The notes under the pieces are model-generated. The model had not been told where the DNA came from. It saw only the letters and a program-made list of their open reading frames with translations, and did not search any database. 64,000 bases of DNA from Verrucomicrobiales bacterium (lineage in GTDB: Bacteria > Verrucomicrobiota > Verrucomicrobiia > Limisphaerales > CAIMTB01): the NCBI GenBank assembly GCA_016795425.1, contig JAEUHG010000005.1, positions 41,772 through 105,771 on the forward strand. Direction: 5' to 3'. This document shows, piece after piece, positions 9,747 to 18,110 of the stretch. The position numbers were made by a program, and so were the translations under genes. Position 1 is the first letter of the stretch; each line of letters begins with the position of its first letter.

Positions 9747-11258
9747 ATGGCCATGCCGTTCACGGCCCGCACTTCCTGGCTGCCAGTCCTGCTGCTCCTC
9801 ACCGCATGGTCTTCGAGTTTCCGGTCGCTGGCCGCGGCCGACGACGATGTGGATATCGCTCGCCGCCTGAGCAACGCGTTCGCGCGCGTGGCCGAGACGG
9901 TTTCCCCCGCCGTCGTCGTGGTCAAGGTCTGGCCAAAGGAGTCGGCCTCGACTTTCGATCATGGTGGCCTGTTTCGGTTCTTGCCGGAAGACACCCGCCG
10001 CGAGTTGGAGGAGCGCCTGGAGCGCGATTCGAGGGAGCGGCGGGGAGAGCCCGACCCGGAGCAGGGGTCCGGTGTCATCATCCGGGAAGACGGGTACGTG
10101 CTGACCAACGGACATGTGGTGGAGAATGCCGATCGCATCGAGGTCCGCCTCAAGGACGGTCGCCGGTTCCCCGCCGAGGTCTCAGGTATCGACAAGAGTT
10201 CCGACCTGGCGGTGATCAAGCTCAAGGCGTCGGGCCTGCCGGCGGCGCGCCTGGGCGATTCAGGGAAGGTCCGCGTCGGTGAATTTGCCATCGCCATCGG
10301 GGCGCCCTTCGACCTCGAGTATAGCGTCACGTTTGGTCATGTGAGCGGTAAAGGCCGCCGGGTGATGCTCGATGTGGTGATGATGGACCAGGATTTCATT
10401 CAAACGGATGCGAGCATCAACCCCGGGAACAGCGGCGGACCCCTGGTGAACATCGAGGGCGAGGTCATTGGCATCAACACCATGATCAAGGGGCTGAACA
10501 CCGGCATTGGCTTCGCTGTTCCAATCAACCTGGCGAAGGAGGTCTCCGGGCACCTGATCCAATCGGGCCGGTTCACCCGCGCCTGGCTTGGCGTCAGCAT
10601 CGAGTCTGTCGGAGAACGGCCGGAGGCCGCACCCAGCGGGTTGCCGGTCAAGGAAGGGGTGGTGGTGCGGGAGATTGTCCGCGATGGACCGAGTTGGGGC
10701 TCGGAACTCGAGACCCAAGACGTGATCGTTGCCATCGACGGGGAGCCCGTTCGTGACGTGGGCGAACTGAAGCGCCAGGTCAGCCGCAAGACCGTGGGCA
10801 AGCCCATCCAGGTCGAAGTTTATCGGGGAGGAAAGAAGCATTCCTTGACGCTGACCCCAGGCGAGCTGCCGACCGATGTCATGGCCTCGCTTCGGCCTCG
10901 CCGTGGCATGCCCGCGATCCCGCGAGAGGATGTCCCCGAACCGGAAGCGGTGCCGGAATTGGAACCTTCGGATCGTTTGGGAGTGAAGGTGAAGGAATTG
11001 GATGCCGCCAACGCTGCCAGGGTGGGATTGGACGCTGGCGAAGGGGTCCTGGTGATCGCGGTCGCGGATGACAGCCCGGCGTCGGCCCGTCGGATCGAGC
11101 CAGGCGACGTGATCACCAAGATCAATCAGCGGGTCATTCGAAAGCCCAAGGATATTGAACAGGCCTTGAAAGGCGCGGATTTGGCCAAAGGAGTGCGCGT
11201 CACCATCGTTGGGGAGGGGGGCCGCCGATTCGAGGTGCTGCGGGCCCGCGGGGAGTGA
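9747..11258 (+). CDS. HtrA/Deg family periplasmic serine protease with two PDZ domains
   Basis: A 503-residue DegP/HtrA-like protease for envelope protein quality control. The signal peptide covers about residues 8-30 (WLPVLLLLTAW core, cleavage near SLAAA). The trypsin-like domain carries the catalytic triad His123 (TNGHVVENAD), Asp153 (SSDLAVIK) and Ser229 (NPGNSGGPL). Two PDZ domains follow at about 275-370 and 415-500, separated by a Pro/Glu-rich linker. The ATG at 9747 was chosen because GGAGG lies 11 bp upstream and the signal peptide starts right after; the frame is open for another 286 codons upstream, but that part is antisense to the zinc-ribbon gene. The gene is monocistronic as far as seen. 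Confidence 0.93.
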   Translation: MAMPFTARTSWLPVLLLLTAWSSSFRSLAAADDDVDIARRLSNAFARVAETVSPAVVVVKVWPKESASTFDHGGLFRFLPEDTRRELEERLERDSRERRGEPDPEQGSGVIIREDGYVLTNGHVVENADRIEVRLKDGRRFPAEVSGIDKSSDLAVIKLKASGLPAARLGDSGKVRVGEFAIAIGAPFDLEYSVTFGHVSGKGRRVMLDVVMMDQDFIQTDASINPGNSGGPLVNIEGEVIGINTMIKGLNTGIGFAVPINLAKEVSGHLIQSGRFTRAWLGVSIESVGERPEAAPSGLPVKEGVVVREIVRDGPSWGSELETQDVIVAIDGEPVRDVGELKRQVSRKTVGKPIQVEVYRGGKKHSLTLTPGELPTDVMASLRPRRGMPAIPREDVPEPEAVPELEPSDRLGVKVKELDAANAARVGLDAGEGVLVIAVADDSPASARRIEPGDVITKINQRVIRKPKDIEQALKGADLAKGVRVTIVGEGGRRFEVLRARGE

Positions 11259-11494
11259 CGATCGATGGGACGGCTCGCGACGCCGGAAACGTTGGGGTGG
11301 GCTCCTGAACTCCCCTTGGCTGGCGGCAGCGGAAGTCATTCGCCCGAGTTCGTCACGAGGCGGCATGAACCTCGGTAGCGAGCTATCCAGGTTCCGTCGG
11401 GCACAGCCGCAGGACCGCGCACCGGCGACCGTTCGGCCAGCCGGCGGGTTTGTCGATTGCTGTTGAGAGGCGGGTACGCTAGACAGCCCCGGCC

Positions 11495-12547
11495 ATGCGG
11501 TTCATCGCGAGCGTCATCGACAAGCTTCAGCGGCATCCGAAACGGATTGTCTTTCCGGAGGGCACCGAGCCCCGAGTGTTGCTGGCAGCACGACAGTTCC
11601 ATTCCCTGCGGCTGGGTGTGCCCATTCTGCTGGGGGACCGCGGACGGGTGAAGGCGTTGGCGGAAAGCCTGAATGTCTCAACCGAAGGCATCCGCATCAT
11701 TGACCCGGAACGCAGCGACGATCTGCCGGCGTATATCGCCCGTTACGAACGATTGCGCCGCTTGAAGGGCGTCGACGAAAGCGAGGCGCGTGAAGTCATT
11801 CTCAAGCCCAACTTCTTCGGCGCGATGATGGTGGCGATGCATGGGGCCGATGGGTTTGTTTCCGGTACTAACGAGATTTCCGGCAGCGTCTTGAGGCCGT
11901 TGTTCCAGATCATCAAGGTCGCCCCGGCAGCGACGACCGCCTCGAGTTGCATGATCATCGAGGTGCCAGACTCCCGGTTTGGCGAAGGTGGCGTCATGTT
12001 CCTGGCCGACTGCGGCGTCATTCCCGAACCCAATGTCGAACAGTTGGCCGAGATCGCGATTTCGACCGCCAAGCTCGCCCGCCAATTGCTCGGCACTCGT
12101 CCTCGGGTGGCGATGCTGTCGTTCTCCACCAAGGGCAGTTCCCGTCACCCAGTCGCGGGCAAGGTGGCGGCAGCGACCGCCCTGGCGCAGCAGCGGGCGC
12201 GCGAGGAACGCTTGGAGGTCGATCTCGACGGTGAACTGCAGGTGGACGCCGCGCTCATCCCGGAGATCGCGGCCCGCAAGTTGCCGGAAAGCCGGGTTGC
12301 CGGGCGAGCCAATGTGCTGATCTTTCCCGACCTCAGTTCCGGCAATATTGCGAGCAAGATGGTTCAGCATATTGCCCGTGGCAACGCCTACGGACAGATC
12401 CTGCTCGGCCTGGATCGACCGGCGGCGGACGTTTCCCGTGGATCCAACGCGCACGACATCCTCGGTGTGGCGGCGGTCGTGGGTCTGCAATCGATCGAGT
12501 ACTCCAACCTTTACCCGGACGCGGGCAAGACGCTCCCGGGCGACTAG
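11495..12547 (+). CDS. pta: Phosphate acetyltransferase (catalytic domain only)
   Basis: Pta interconverts acetyl-CoA and acetyl phosphate. The 350-residue protein consists only of the PTA/PTB catalytic domain. Recognisable blocks are the N-terminal FPEGTEPRVL, the ADGFVSG segment near residue 120, and the C-terminal VLIFPDLSSGNI and DVSRGSNAHDI blocks. It lacks the N-terminal BioD-like and DRTGG domains of the long E. coli-type enzyme (about 710 residues). Those two domains are encoded by the very next gene, which overlaps it by one base (TAGTG). No acetate kinase gene is adjacent. The 236 bp upstream show no other gene and must contain the promoter. Confidence 0.92.
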   Translation: MRFIASVIDKLQRHPKRIVFPEGTEPRVLLAARQFHSLRLGVPILLGDRGRVKALAESLNVSTEGIRIIDPERSDDLPAYIARYERLRRLKGVDESEAREVILKPNFFGAMMVAMHGADGFVSGTNEISGSVLRPLFQIIKVAPAATTASSCMIIEVPDSRFGEGGVMFLADCGVIPEPNVEQLAEIAISTAKLARQLLGTRPRVAMLSFSTKGSSRHPVAGKVAAATALAQQRAREERLEVDLDGELQVDAALIPEIAARKLPESRVAGRANVLIFPDLSSGNIASKMVQHIARGNAYGQILLGLDRPAADVSRGSNAHDILGVAAVVGLQSIEYSNLYPDAGKTLPGD

Positions 12548-13671
12548 TGGTTTTGATTCCCATGCCTCGCAACAGCACCACCCCCAGGGTGTTCGTCGCC
12601 GCGACGCGAATGAACGATGGGAAGACGACGACCGCGCTGGGCTTGGTTTCGGCGCTTCGCCAGCACCATCCGCGCATCGGCTACATCAAACCCGTCGGCC
12701 AGCGCTTCGTGGAGATCGAAGAACAGAAGATCGACGAGGACTCGGTCCTGATGCAGCGCGTGTACCAGATCGAGGCACCGCTGGTGGACATGAGTCCCAT
12801 CGCGGTCGAACCGGATTTTACGCGCCGCTATCTCGAAAGCTCGAACATCGACACCCTGGTTCGCCGCATTGAAAAGGCCTTTGATAGGGTGGCATGGGAA
12901 AAGGACTTCGTGGTTTGCGAAGGCACCGGGCATGCCGGCGTCGGTTCGGTGTTTGACTTGTCGAATGCCACCGTGGCCCGTCTCCTGGGAGCCAAGGTGA
13001 TCATTGTCACCCAAGGCGGCATTGGACGCCCCATCGACGAGGTGGCGTTGAACCAGGCGCTGTTCGAGAAGGAAGGCGTGCAGATCATCGGTGTCATCCT
13101 CAACAAGGTGCTGCCCGACAAGATCGAGAGCATCGCCAAGTTTGTCCGCAAGGGGCTCAAGCGCCGCGGTCTCGATCTCCTGGGAACCATTCCGCATCAA
13201 CCGCTGCTCTCGAGTCCGACGGTGGCCGCCATCCGTGAAGAGTTGGAGGCCGACTTGTTGAATTCCAACATTGGGTTGAATTGCATCGTCGATCGCGTGG
13301 TGGTGGGGGCGATGAGTGTGCATCACGCCATGCACCATTTCACCCCGGGTGCCCTGGTGATCGCCCCGGGGGATCGCGAGGACATTCTGCTGGCGGCCGG
13401 GGCCGCCCTGAATCGGTCGGATTCCTCGAAGACGCTGGCGGGCATCATTCTTACCGACAATATCCGTCCCTCGGCGCCGGTGATGCGGGTGGTGAGGGAT
13501 ATGCCGTTTCCAGTGCTGCTGGCGGAAGGCGACAGTTACCAGGTGGCCGCAAAGGTCCATGATTTGACGATCAAGACCAGGCCGGCCGATACCGAGAAGA
13601 TTCAGATGATTCGCGACATGGTCAGCCAGCACGTCGACGTGCCGGCGATTCTCGACCATCTCAAGTCCTAA
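12547..13671 (+). CDS. BioD-like P-loop / DRTGG domain protein (COG0857)
   Basis: This 374-residue protein has a dethiobiotin-synthetase-like P-loop domain (motif RMNDGKTTTALG, about residues 21-32) and then a DRTGG domain from about residue 250 with the GDREDILLAA motif. This is exactly the non-catalytic, regulatory half of long Pta proteins, here as its own gene directly after pta. It is therefore likely a nucleotide-binding or ligand-sensing partner of the short Pta; that is inference from domain content and adjacency. True BioD is excluded by the DRTGG domain. The start may be GTG 12547, which overlaps the pta stop, or ATG 12562, which begins just before the first beta strand. Confidence 0.85.
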   Translation: MVLIPMPRNSTTPRVFVAATRMNDGKTTTALGLVSALRQHHPRIGYIKPVGQRFVEIEEQKIDEDSVLMQRVYQIEAPLVDMSPIAVEPDFTRRYLESSNIDTLVRRIEKAFDRVAWEKDFVVCEGTGHAGVGSVFDLSNATVARLLGAKVIIVTQGGIGRPIDEVALNQALFEKEGVQIIGVILNKVLPDKIESIAKFVRKGLKRRGLDLLGTIPHQPLLSSPTVAAIREELEADLLNSNIGLNCIVDRVVVGAMSVHHAMHHFTPGALVIAPGDREDILLAAGAALNRSDSSKTLAGIILTDNIRPSAPVMRVVRDMPFPVLLAEGDSYQVAAKVHDLTIKTRPADTEKIQMIRDMVSQHVDVPAILDHLKS

Positions 13672-13732
13672 GCGCCCGTTGCGGCAGCGTGTCCGAGGTT
13701 CCCGCATTTGACCCGACGTTTTCTTCCGACGC

Positions 13733-14836
13733 ATGAGCTCTCTCGCACTCAATCCATCCTTATCCCAACTTCCGGTCTACCAGCCCGGTCGGCCCATCGA
13801 AGAAGTCGCGCGCGAATTGGGCCTGCCCGCCGCGGACATCATCAAAGTGGCGTCGAATGAGAATCCACTTGGCCCGTCGCCGCGGGCGATTGCGGCGATG
13901 CAGCGGATCCTTCCGCACCTGCACCTGTATCCGGACGGAAATGCCTTCTATCTCAAGCAACGGCTGGCGGAGCGATTGGGGTTGAGGCCGGGGCATTTGA
14001 TCCTGGGCAACGGTTCGAACGAAATCATCGAGTTCGTCGGCCACGCATTGATGCGACCCGGCGCGGACGTGGTGGTGTCGCAATACTGCTTCGCGATCTA
14101 TCCCATCATCGCAGCGATGATGGGGGCGCGGGTGATCACCGTTCCAGCGAAGGCTTACGGTCACGACCTGGCCGCCATGCGTCAGGCCATCACACCCTCG
14201 ACCTCCGTGGTATTCGTGGCGAATCCCAATAATCCAACCGGTACGTTGGCGTCCCCCGAGTCGGTTTTGGAGTTGGTGGAGTCGGTGCCGGCGAACGTGC
14301 TCCTGGTCATGGACGAAGCCTACTTCGAATTCCTCGACGAGCCGTTGGATCTGATCCCGATGATTCGCGAGGGCAAGAGGCCGAACCTTCTGTTGATGCG
14401 GACTTTTTCGAAGATCTACGGCCTGGCTGGTCTTCGCCTCGGTTACGGCATTGGCATGCCCGAATTGGTGTCGTCGCTGGAGAAGGTGCGGCAGCCCTTC
14501 AACATCAACTCCCTGGCACAGGCGGCTGCCCTGGCGGCATTGGACGATAGCGATCACATGTGGAAGACGCGGGAGAACAACCGCGAGGGCCGAGCACTCC
14601 TGACGAAGGAACTCTCCGCCCTGGGATTGGAGGTTGTTCCGTCTGCAGCAAACTTTGTCCTGGTCAAAGTGGGCGACGGACAGCGGGTCTTCACGGAATT
14701 GCAGCGACGCGGTGTGATCGCGCGGCCGATGGGGGGGTATCAACTGCCTGAATTCATCCGCATCTCCATTGGGACTGCCGCCGAGAACGCCCGTTGCCTC
14801 GCTGGGCTCAGCGAGATTCTGAAAAAGGACAGTTAG
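13733..14836 (+). CDS. hisC: Histidinol-phosphate aminotransferase
   Basis: HisC is the PLP enzyme that transaminates histidinol phosphate in histidine synthesis. The 367-residue class I/II aminotransferase shows the SNENPLGPSP block, ANPNNPTGT (about residues 163-171), the MDEAYFEF block and Lys227 in RTFSKIYGLAGLRLGYG as the predicted PLP lysine. These signatures and the length fit HisC. Related HisC-like enzymes can act on aromatic amino acids, so substrate specificity is not certain. No other his gene lies in the window. It follows the BioD-like gene by 61 bp, which allows either co-transcription or its own promoter. A GC-rich hairpin follows at 14880-14906. Confidence 0.9.
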   Translation: MSSLALNPSLSQLPVYQPGRPIEEVARELGLPAADIIKVASNENPLGPSPRAIAAMQRILPHLHLYPDGNAFYLKQRLAERLGLRPGHLILGNGSNEIIEFVGHALMRPGADVVVSQYCFAIYPIIAAMMGARVITVPAKAYGHDLAAMRQAITPSTSVVFVANPNNPTGTLASPESVLELVESVPANVLLVMDEAYFEFLDEPLDLIPMIREGKRPNLLLMRTFSKIYGLAGLRLGYGIGMPELVSSLEKVRQPFNINSLAQAAALAALDDSDHMWKTRENNREGRALLTKELSALGLEVVPSAANFVLVKVGDGQRVFTELQRRGVIARPMGGYQLPEFIRISIGTAAENARCLAGLSEILKKDS

Positions 14837-14879
14837 ACGGACGAGGGTGCGGTCCGGAGCCTGGTCTGGGGACGATGCC

Positions 14880-14906
14880 CGTGCCCGATTCCACGCGACG
14901 GGCACG
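14880..14906 (+). terminator. Possible transcription terminator hairpin after hisC
   Basis: CGTGCCCG at 14880-14887 is perfectly repeated in inverse at 14899-14906 around an 11-base loop. It lies 43 bp after the hisC stop, in the 257-bp space before the convergent lipoate-ligase gene. There is no T-run after the stem, so it may be a Rho-independent terminator of weak type or a processing element only. Confidence 0.35.
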
Positions 14907-15093
14907 CAGGAGACGCGTGGCGCGGTCTGAGGTCGGCGAGGGAACGATCGGGGATAGAACGCCGCGCGACGCGCTGAGAGTCAGATCTGGTTAGCCGAAG
15001 CGCTCTGGCGTGAGCGCGAGGGTCACGGGATTCTGGCGGGCCGGATACGTGGGGGAGGGACCCGAGAACCGGGAGGAAGACTTCGGATCGGTT

Positions 15094-15780
15094 TCAACGC
15101 CGCTCGTGATACGACGCTTGCGAATACTTCTCGGCGACCAAGGACTCCGCGATGACGTCGGTCCCGAGGGCTTGGGATTCGATCCGGGCGCCCGAGAAAT
15201 ACAGCGCCGGCAAGACCTCCAACATCGCCGCTTGCCACAAACCTCGTCCTACTCCCGGCGGTGGCGGTTGCACCGAACCTTGGATCAGGAGTCCCGACTT
15301 GTTCCGGCGCTGCGCGGCCCCCGCGATCTTGCGTCCGTGCCACAGTACGTCGAATTGCTCGTAGCCCACAAAGCATTGTCCGGGGGCATCTTTGCGGCAG
15401 CACGGCGCCAGCTCGGTGGGAATGTCGAGCCGGGCGAAGGCGGCCACGATCCAGGCGTGCATCGCACGGTAACTTTCGACGGCGCGCAGATGGTACCAGG
15501 CGTGACCGGGAGGGATCACCAGGGAGTAGGTCCAATCAGCGAGGTGCGGGACGATGCCGCCACCCGTGGGTCGACGCAGGAGCGGGCGAACCCGCGTGAG
15601 CTGGGCAACCTCGGCGTAACGTTGGGAGTAGCCGAAAGTCACTGCGGGTTCCGACCATCCATAAAAGCGTAACACTGCGGTTCCACGGGAGGGAGCGTCC
15701 AGCAGCAGGGCCTCGTCGAACGCCATGTTCCAGACCGGCGGGCATAGGCCCGAATCCAAGGTGACCAGAGGCGAGAGCAT
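15094..15780 (-). CDS. Lipoate-protein ligase A family protein
   Basis: A 228-residue member of the BPL/LplA/LipB fold. Seen in order are the N-terminal NMAFDEALL block, the RRPTGGGIVPH block typical of LplA and LipM/LipL enzymes, and HGRKIAGAAQRR with the invariant Lys for lipoyl- or octanoyl-AMP. The short length and lack of a C-terminal accessory domain leave open whether it is a lipoate ligase, an octanoyltransferase (LipM-like) or an amidotransferase. The start at 15780 is 5 bp after the nth stop; the frame extends upstream through nth, which is not coding for this protein. It is the last gene of a kamA-nth-ligase row. Confidence 0.8.
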   Translation of the reverse strand: MLSPLVTLDSGLCPPVWNMAFDEALLLDAPSRGTAVLRFYGWSEPAVTFGYSQRYAEVAQLTRVRPLLRRPTGGGIVPHLADWTYSLVIPPGHAWYHLRAVESYRAMHAWIVAAFARLDIPTELAPCCRKDAPGQCFVGYEQFDVLWHGRKIAGAAQRRNKSGLLIQGSVQPPPPGVGRGLWQAAMLEVLPALYFSGARIESQALGTDVIAESLVAEKYSQASYHERR

Positions 15781-15785
15781 GGCGG

Positions 15786-16442
15786 TCAGTGGACGTTTGC
15801 GTTCGAGGGACAAAGTTGCGCCACTTCGCAGTGCCCGCAGTCGGGCTTCCTGGCGGAACACCTTCGCCGCCCGTGCCAGATCAGCCAATGACTGAACAGG
15901 GTCCATTCCTGCGACGGCACCAACTTCATGAGCGCCGACTCGATGTGAACCGGGTCCGTTTCGCGGGTGAAGCCCAGGCGTTGGGATAGTCGCGCCACGT
16001 GGGTGTCGACCACGACCCCGACGGGGGTGTCGAAGGCGTTGCCGAGGACGACGTTGGCGGTCTTGCGCCCGACGCCATCCAGTGCGGTGAGTTCGTCCAT
16101 GGTGGGCGGCACCTGTCCGGCGTGGCGTTCGACGAGGGCTTGGCAGGCGGCGCGAATATTGCGCGCCTTGTTGCGGAACAAACCGATGCGGCGGATGTCG
16201 GCCTCAAGTTGGGCGGGGTCCGCGTTGGCAAAATCGGCGGCCGACTTGTACTTGGCGAAAAGCTCGGCGGTGACGAGGTTCACCTGCTTATCGGAGCACT
16301 GGGCGGAAAGAATGGTCGCGATCAGCAGTTCCAGGGGATTGCGAAAGTTGAGTTCACAATGCGCGTCCGGGTAGGTGTCGCGCAGAATTTGACTGATCCT
16401 GCGCACGCGCTCGGCGCGGACGATGGCGGATTCGCGGGGCAT
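15786..16442 (-). CDS. nth: Endonuclease III (DNA glycosylase/AP lyase)
   Basis: Nth removes oxidised pyrimidines and cleaves the resulting abasic site. The 218-residue protein contains the helix-hairpin-helix LDGVGRKTANVVLG with the catalytic Lys in GRKTA, and the catalytic Asp in VVDTHVARLSQRLGF. A C-terminal [4Fe-4S] site has the C-X6-C-X2-C-X5-C spacing expected of the family. An ATG 14 codons upstream (16484) is possible, but the 16442 start fits family N-termini better. It is separated from kamA by 92 bp and followed 5 bp later by the lipoate-ligase-like gene, with which it is probably co-transcribed although the functions are unrelated. Confidence 0.93.
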   Translation of the reverse strand: MPRESAIVRAERVRRISQILRDTYPDAHCELNFRNPLELLIATILSAQCSDKQVNLVTAELFAKYKSAADFANADPAQLEADIRRIGLFRNKARNIRAACQALVERHAGQVPPTMDELTALDGVGRKTANVVLGNAFDTPVGVVVDTHVARLSQRLGFTRETDPVHIESALMKLVPSQEWTLFSHWLIWHGRRRCSARKPDCGHCEVAQLCPSNANVH

Positions 16443-16534
16443 TCCTGGGACGGTCCGTCGGGAGGGCGCAGCGTTGAGACGCAAAGTCCACGTTTGCCGG
16501 GATGTCGGTCGTCGCGCCCGGACCTCGGCAAATG

Positions 16535-17788
16535 CTACAGTTCCTCGTGTCGGCCCGGGTCGGTGCCGGAAGATTCGCGGACGAGAATTCGTCCGTCTTC
16601 ATCCTCGGGGTATTCGAACACCTTGCCCTCGAAGTTGCGGATCACGACGCGCTCTCGGTTGTGGCTCAGGACGTATTCCGGGTTTATGGGAACCTTGCCG
16701 CCGCCGCCTGGGGCATCGATGACAAATTGAGGTACGGCATAGCCCGTCGTGTGTCCGCGCAGTTGCTGGATGATGTCGATGCCGCGGCGGACGCTAGCCC
16801 GCAGGTGGGCGGATCCGGCGATCAAATCGCACTGGTAGACATAGTAGGGCCGGACGCGGCACATGAGGAGCTTCTGTACATGCGCCTTCATGATTTCCGG
16901 GTTGTCATTGACGTCCTTGAGCAGGACGGACTGGTTGCCCAGAGGAATGCCGGCATCGGCGAGTCGGCCGAGGGCATCCCGCACTTCCGCGGTGAGCTCG
17001 CGCGGGTGATTGGAGTGGATGCTGATGAACAGCGGATGGAACTGGCGCAGCATCGTGCACAGTTCAGGCGTGATTCGCTGCGGCAGGAAGACCGGGATCC
17101 GGGTGCCTATGCGCAGGAACTCGATGTGAGGGATCGCGCGCAGTCGACCCAGGAGGTATTCGAGTTTCTCGTCCGAGAAGAGCAGGGGATCGCCCCCGCT
17201 CAGCAGGACGTCGCGAATCTCGGAATGCCGCGCGATGTAGTCGATCTGGCGATCGAAGTCGGGATGAAAGTCGTAGCCGGTGGCGTTGCTGACCAGTCGG
17301 GACCGGGTGCAGTAGCGGCAGTAGGCCGCGCAACGGTCGGTGACCAGGAACAGCACGCGGTCGGGATACCGGTGGACAAGGCCGGGGACCGGTGAATGGG
17401 CATCCTCGCCGCAGGGATCCTCCATCTCCCACGGGGATCGGTTCGTTTCCTCAAGGCGTGGAACGACTTGCCGACGGATTGGGCAGTGTTCGTCGGTCGG
17501 ATCGATCAGGTTGAAGAAGTAGGGCGTGATGGCCATGGCGAGCTTGGATTTCGCCAGGATGGCTCCGGCCCGTTCGGAGGCCGTAATTTCCGGCAGCAGT
17601 CGCTCGAGTTGTTCGAGCGTGGTGATGCGGTTCTTGAGCTGCCAGCGCCAGTCATTCCAGTCGGTATCCAAGACCTCCGACCAAGCGCCGCGTCCCGCCG
17701 AATGGAAGGCTTTCAATGCCGTATCGGTCTGCGGGGTGGGTGCCGAAGGAGGCTCCTCGCCTGTCGCCCGAAGCGAATCAGAAGACAT
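16535..17788 (-). CDS. kamA: Lysine 2,3-aminomutase
   Basis: KamA/AblA is a radical SAM and PLP enzyme that converts L-lysine to beta-lysine. The 417-residue protein has the cluster motif CAAYCRYC (Cys153, Cys157, Cys160), the SGGDPLL motif and Lys365 in PGGGGKVPINPEYV as the PLP lysine. Asp295 (VNDN) and Asp321 (CDLIAG) align by eye with the two Asp residues that bind the lysine amino group in the clostridial enzyme, which favours lysine over glutamate as substrate. The length with N- and C-terminal extensions fits full KamA rather than the shorter EpmB. No beta-lysine acetyltransferase (ablB) is adjacent, so use as an osmolyte precursor is uncertain. Confidence 0.88.
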   Translation of the reverse strand: MSSDSLRATGEEPPSAPTPQTDTALKAFHSAGRGAWSEVLDTDWNDWRWQLKNRITTLEQLERLLPEITASERAGAILAKSKLAMAITPYFFNLIDPTDEHCPIRRQVVPRLEETNRSPWEMEDPCGEDAHSPVPGLVHRYPDRVLFLVTDRCAAYCRYCTRSRLVSNATGYDFHPDFDRQIDYIARHSEIRDVLLSGGDPLLFSDEKLEYLLGRLRAIPHIEFLRIGTRIPVFLPQRITPELCTMLRQFHPLFISIHSNHPRELTAEVRDALGRLADAGIPLGNQSVLLKDVNDNPEIMKAHVQKLLMCRVRPYYVYQCDLIAGSAHLRASVRRGIDIIQQLRGHTTGYAVPQFVIDAPGGGGKVPINPEYVLSHNRERVVIRNFEGKVFEYPEDEDGRILVRESSGTDPGRHEEL

Positions 17789-17903
17789 TTACGCGGCACT
17801 ATTCTAGCGGGTTTCCGGGGTGTCAAGAAACCGGCTGGGCTTGCCCAGTACCCCCTCAACAACGGAGACCCGCCTGCGGCCGGCTCGGGAGGCCTCGGTT
17901 GTC

Positions 17904-18110
17904 CTCCTCGACGGTGTTCACCAGGGTAGGTCCAACGATGCCTCCGACGACAAAAACTCGATCGTTGGACATCGCCGCGCTGAATGCCCTTCGAGGGCTG
18001 ATCATGGGCTCGCGGGTGGCCCAGGAGTTCGCCCCGGGATCAAATTCCTCCACGGCATCGAAGACAATTCTGCTGGGGCCGTCCACGAATCTATTCAGAG
18101 TGAGAAGGTT
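17904..18110 (-). pseudogene. Kelch-repeat gene remnant
   Basis: In the 302-bp space between the kamA start and the CotH stop, one minus-strand frame reads as about one and a half Kelch repeats. It has a VEEFDPGANSW turn, a PMISPRRAFSAAMSND segment and a VFVVGG strand (17904-18110), followed by non-homologous sequence. No start codon or ribosome site precedes it, and its 5' part overlaps the 3' end of the CotH gene in another frame. It is best read as the leftover of a larger Kelch beta-propeller gene whose rest was deleted. The remaining bases of this gap (17789-17903) show nothing coding. Confidence 0.6.
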
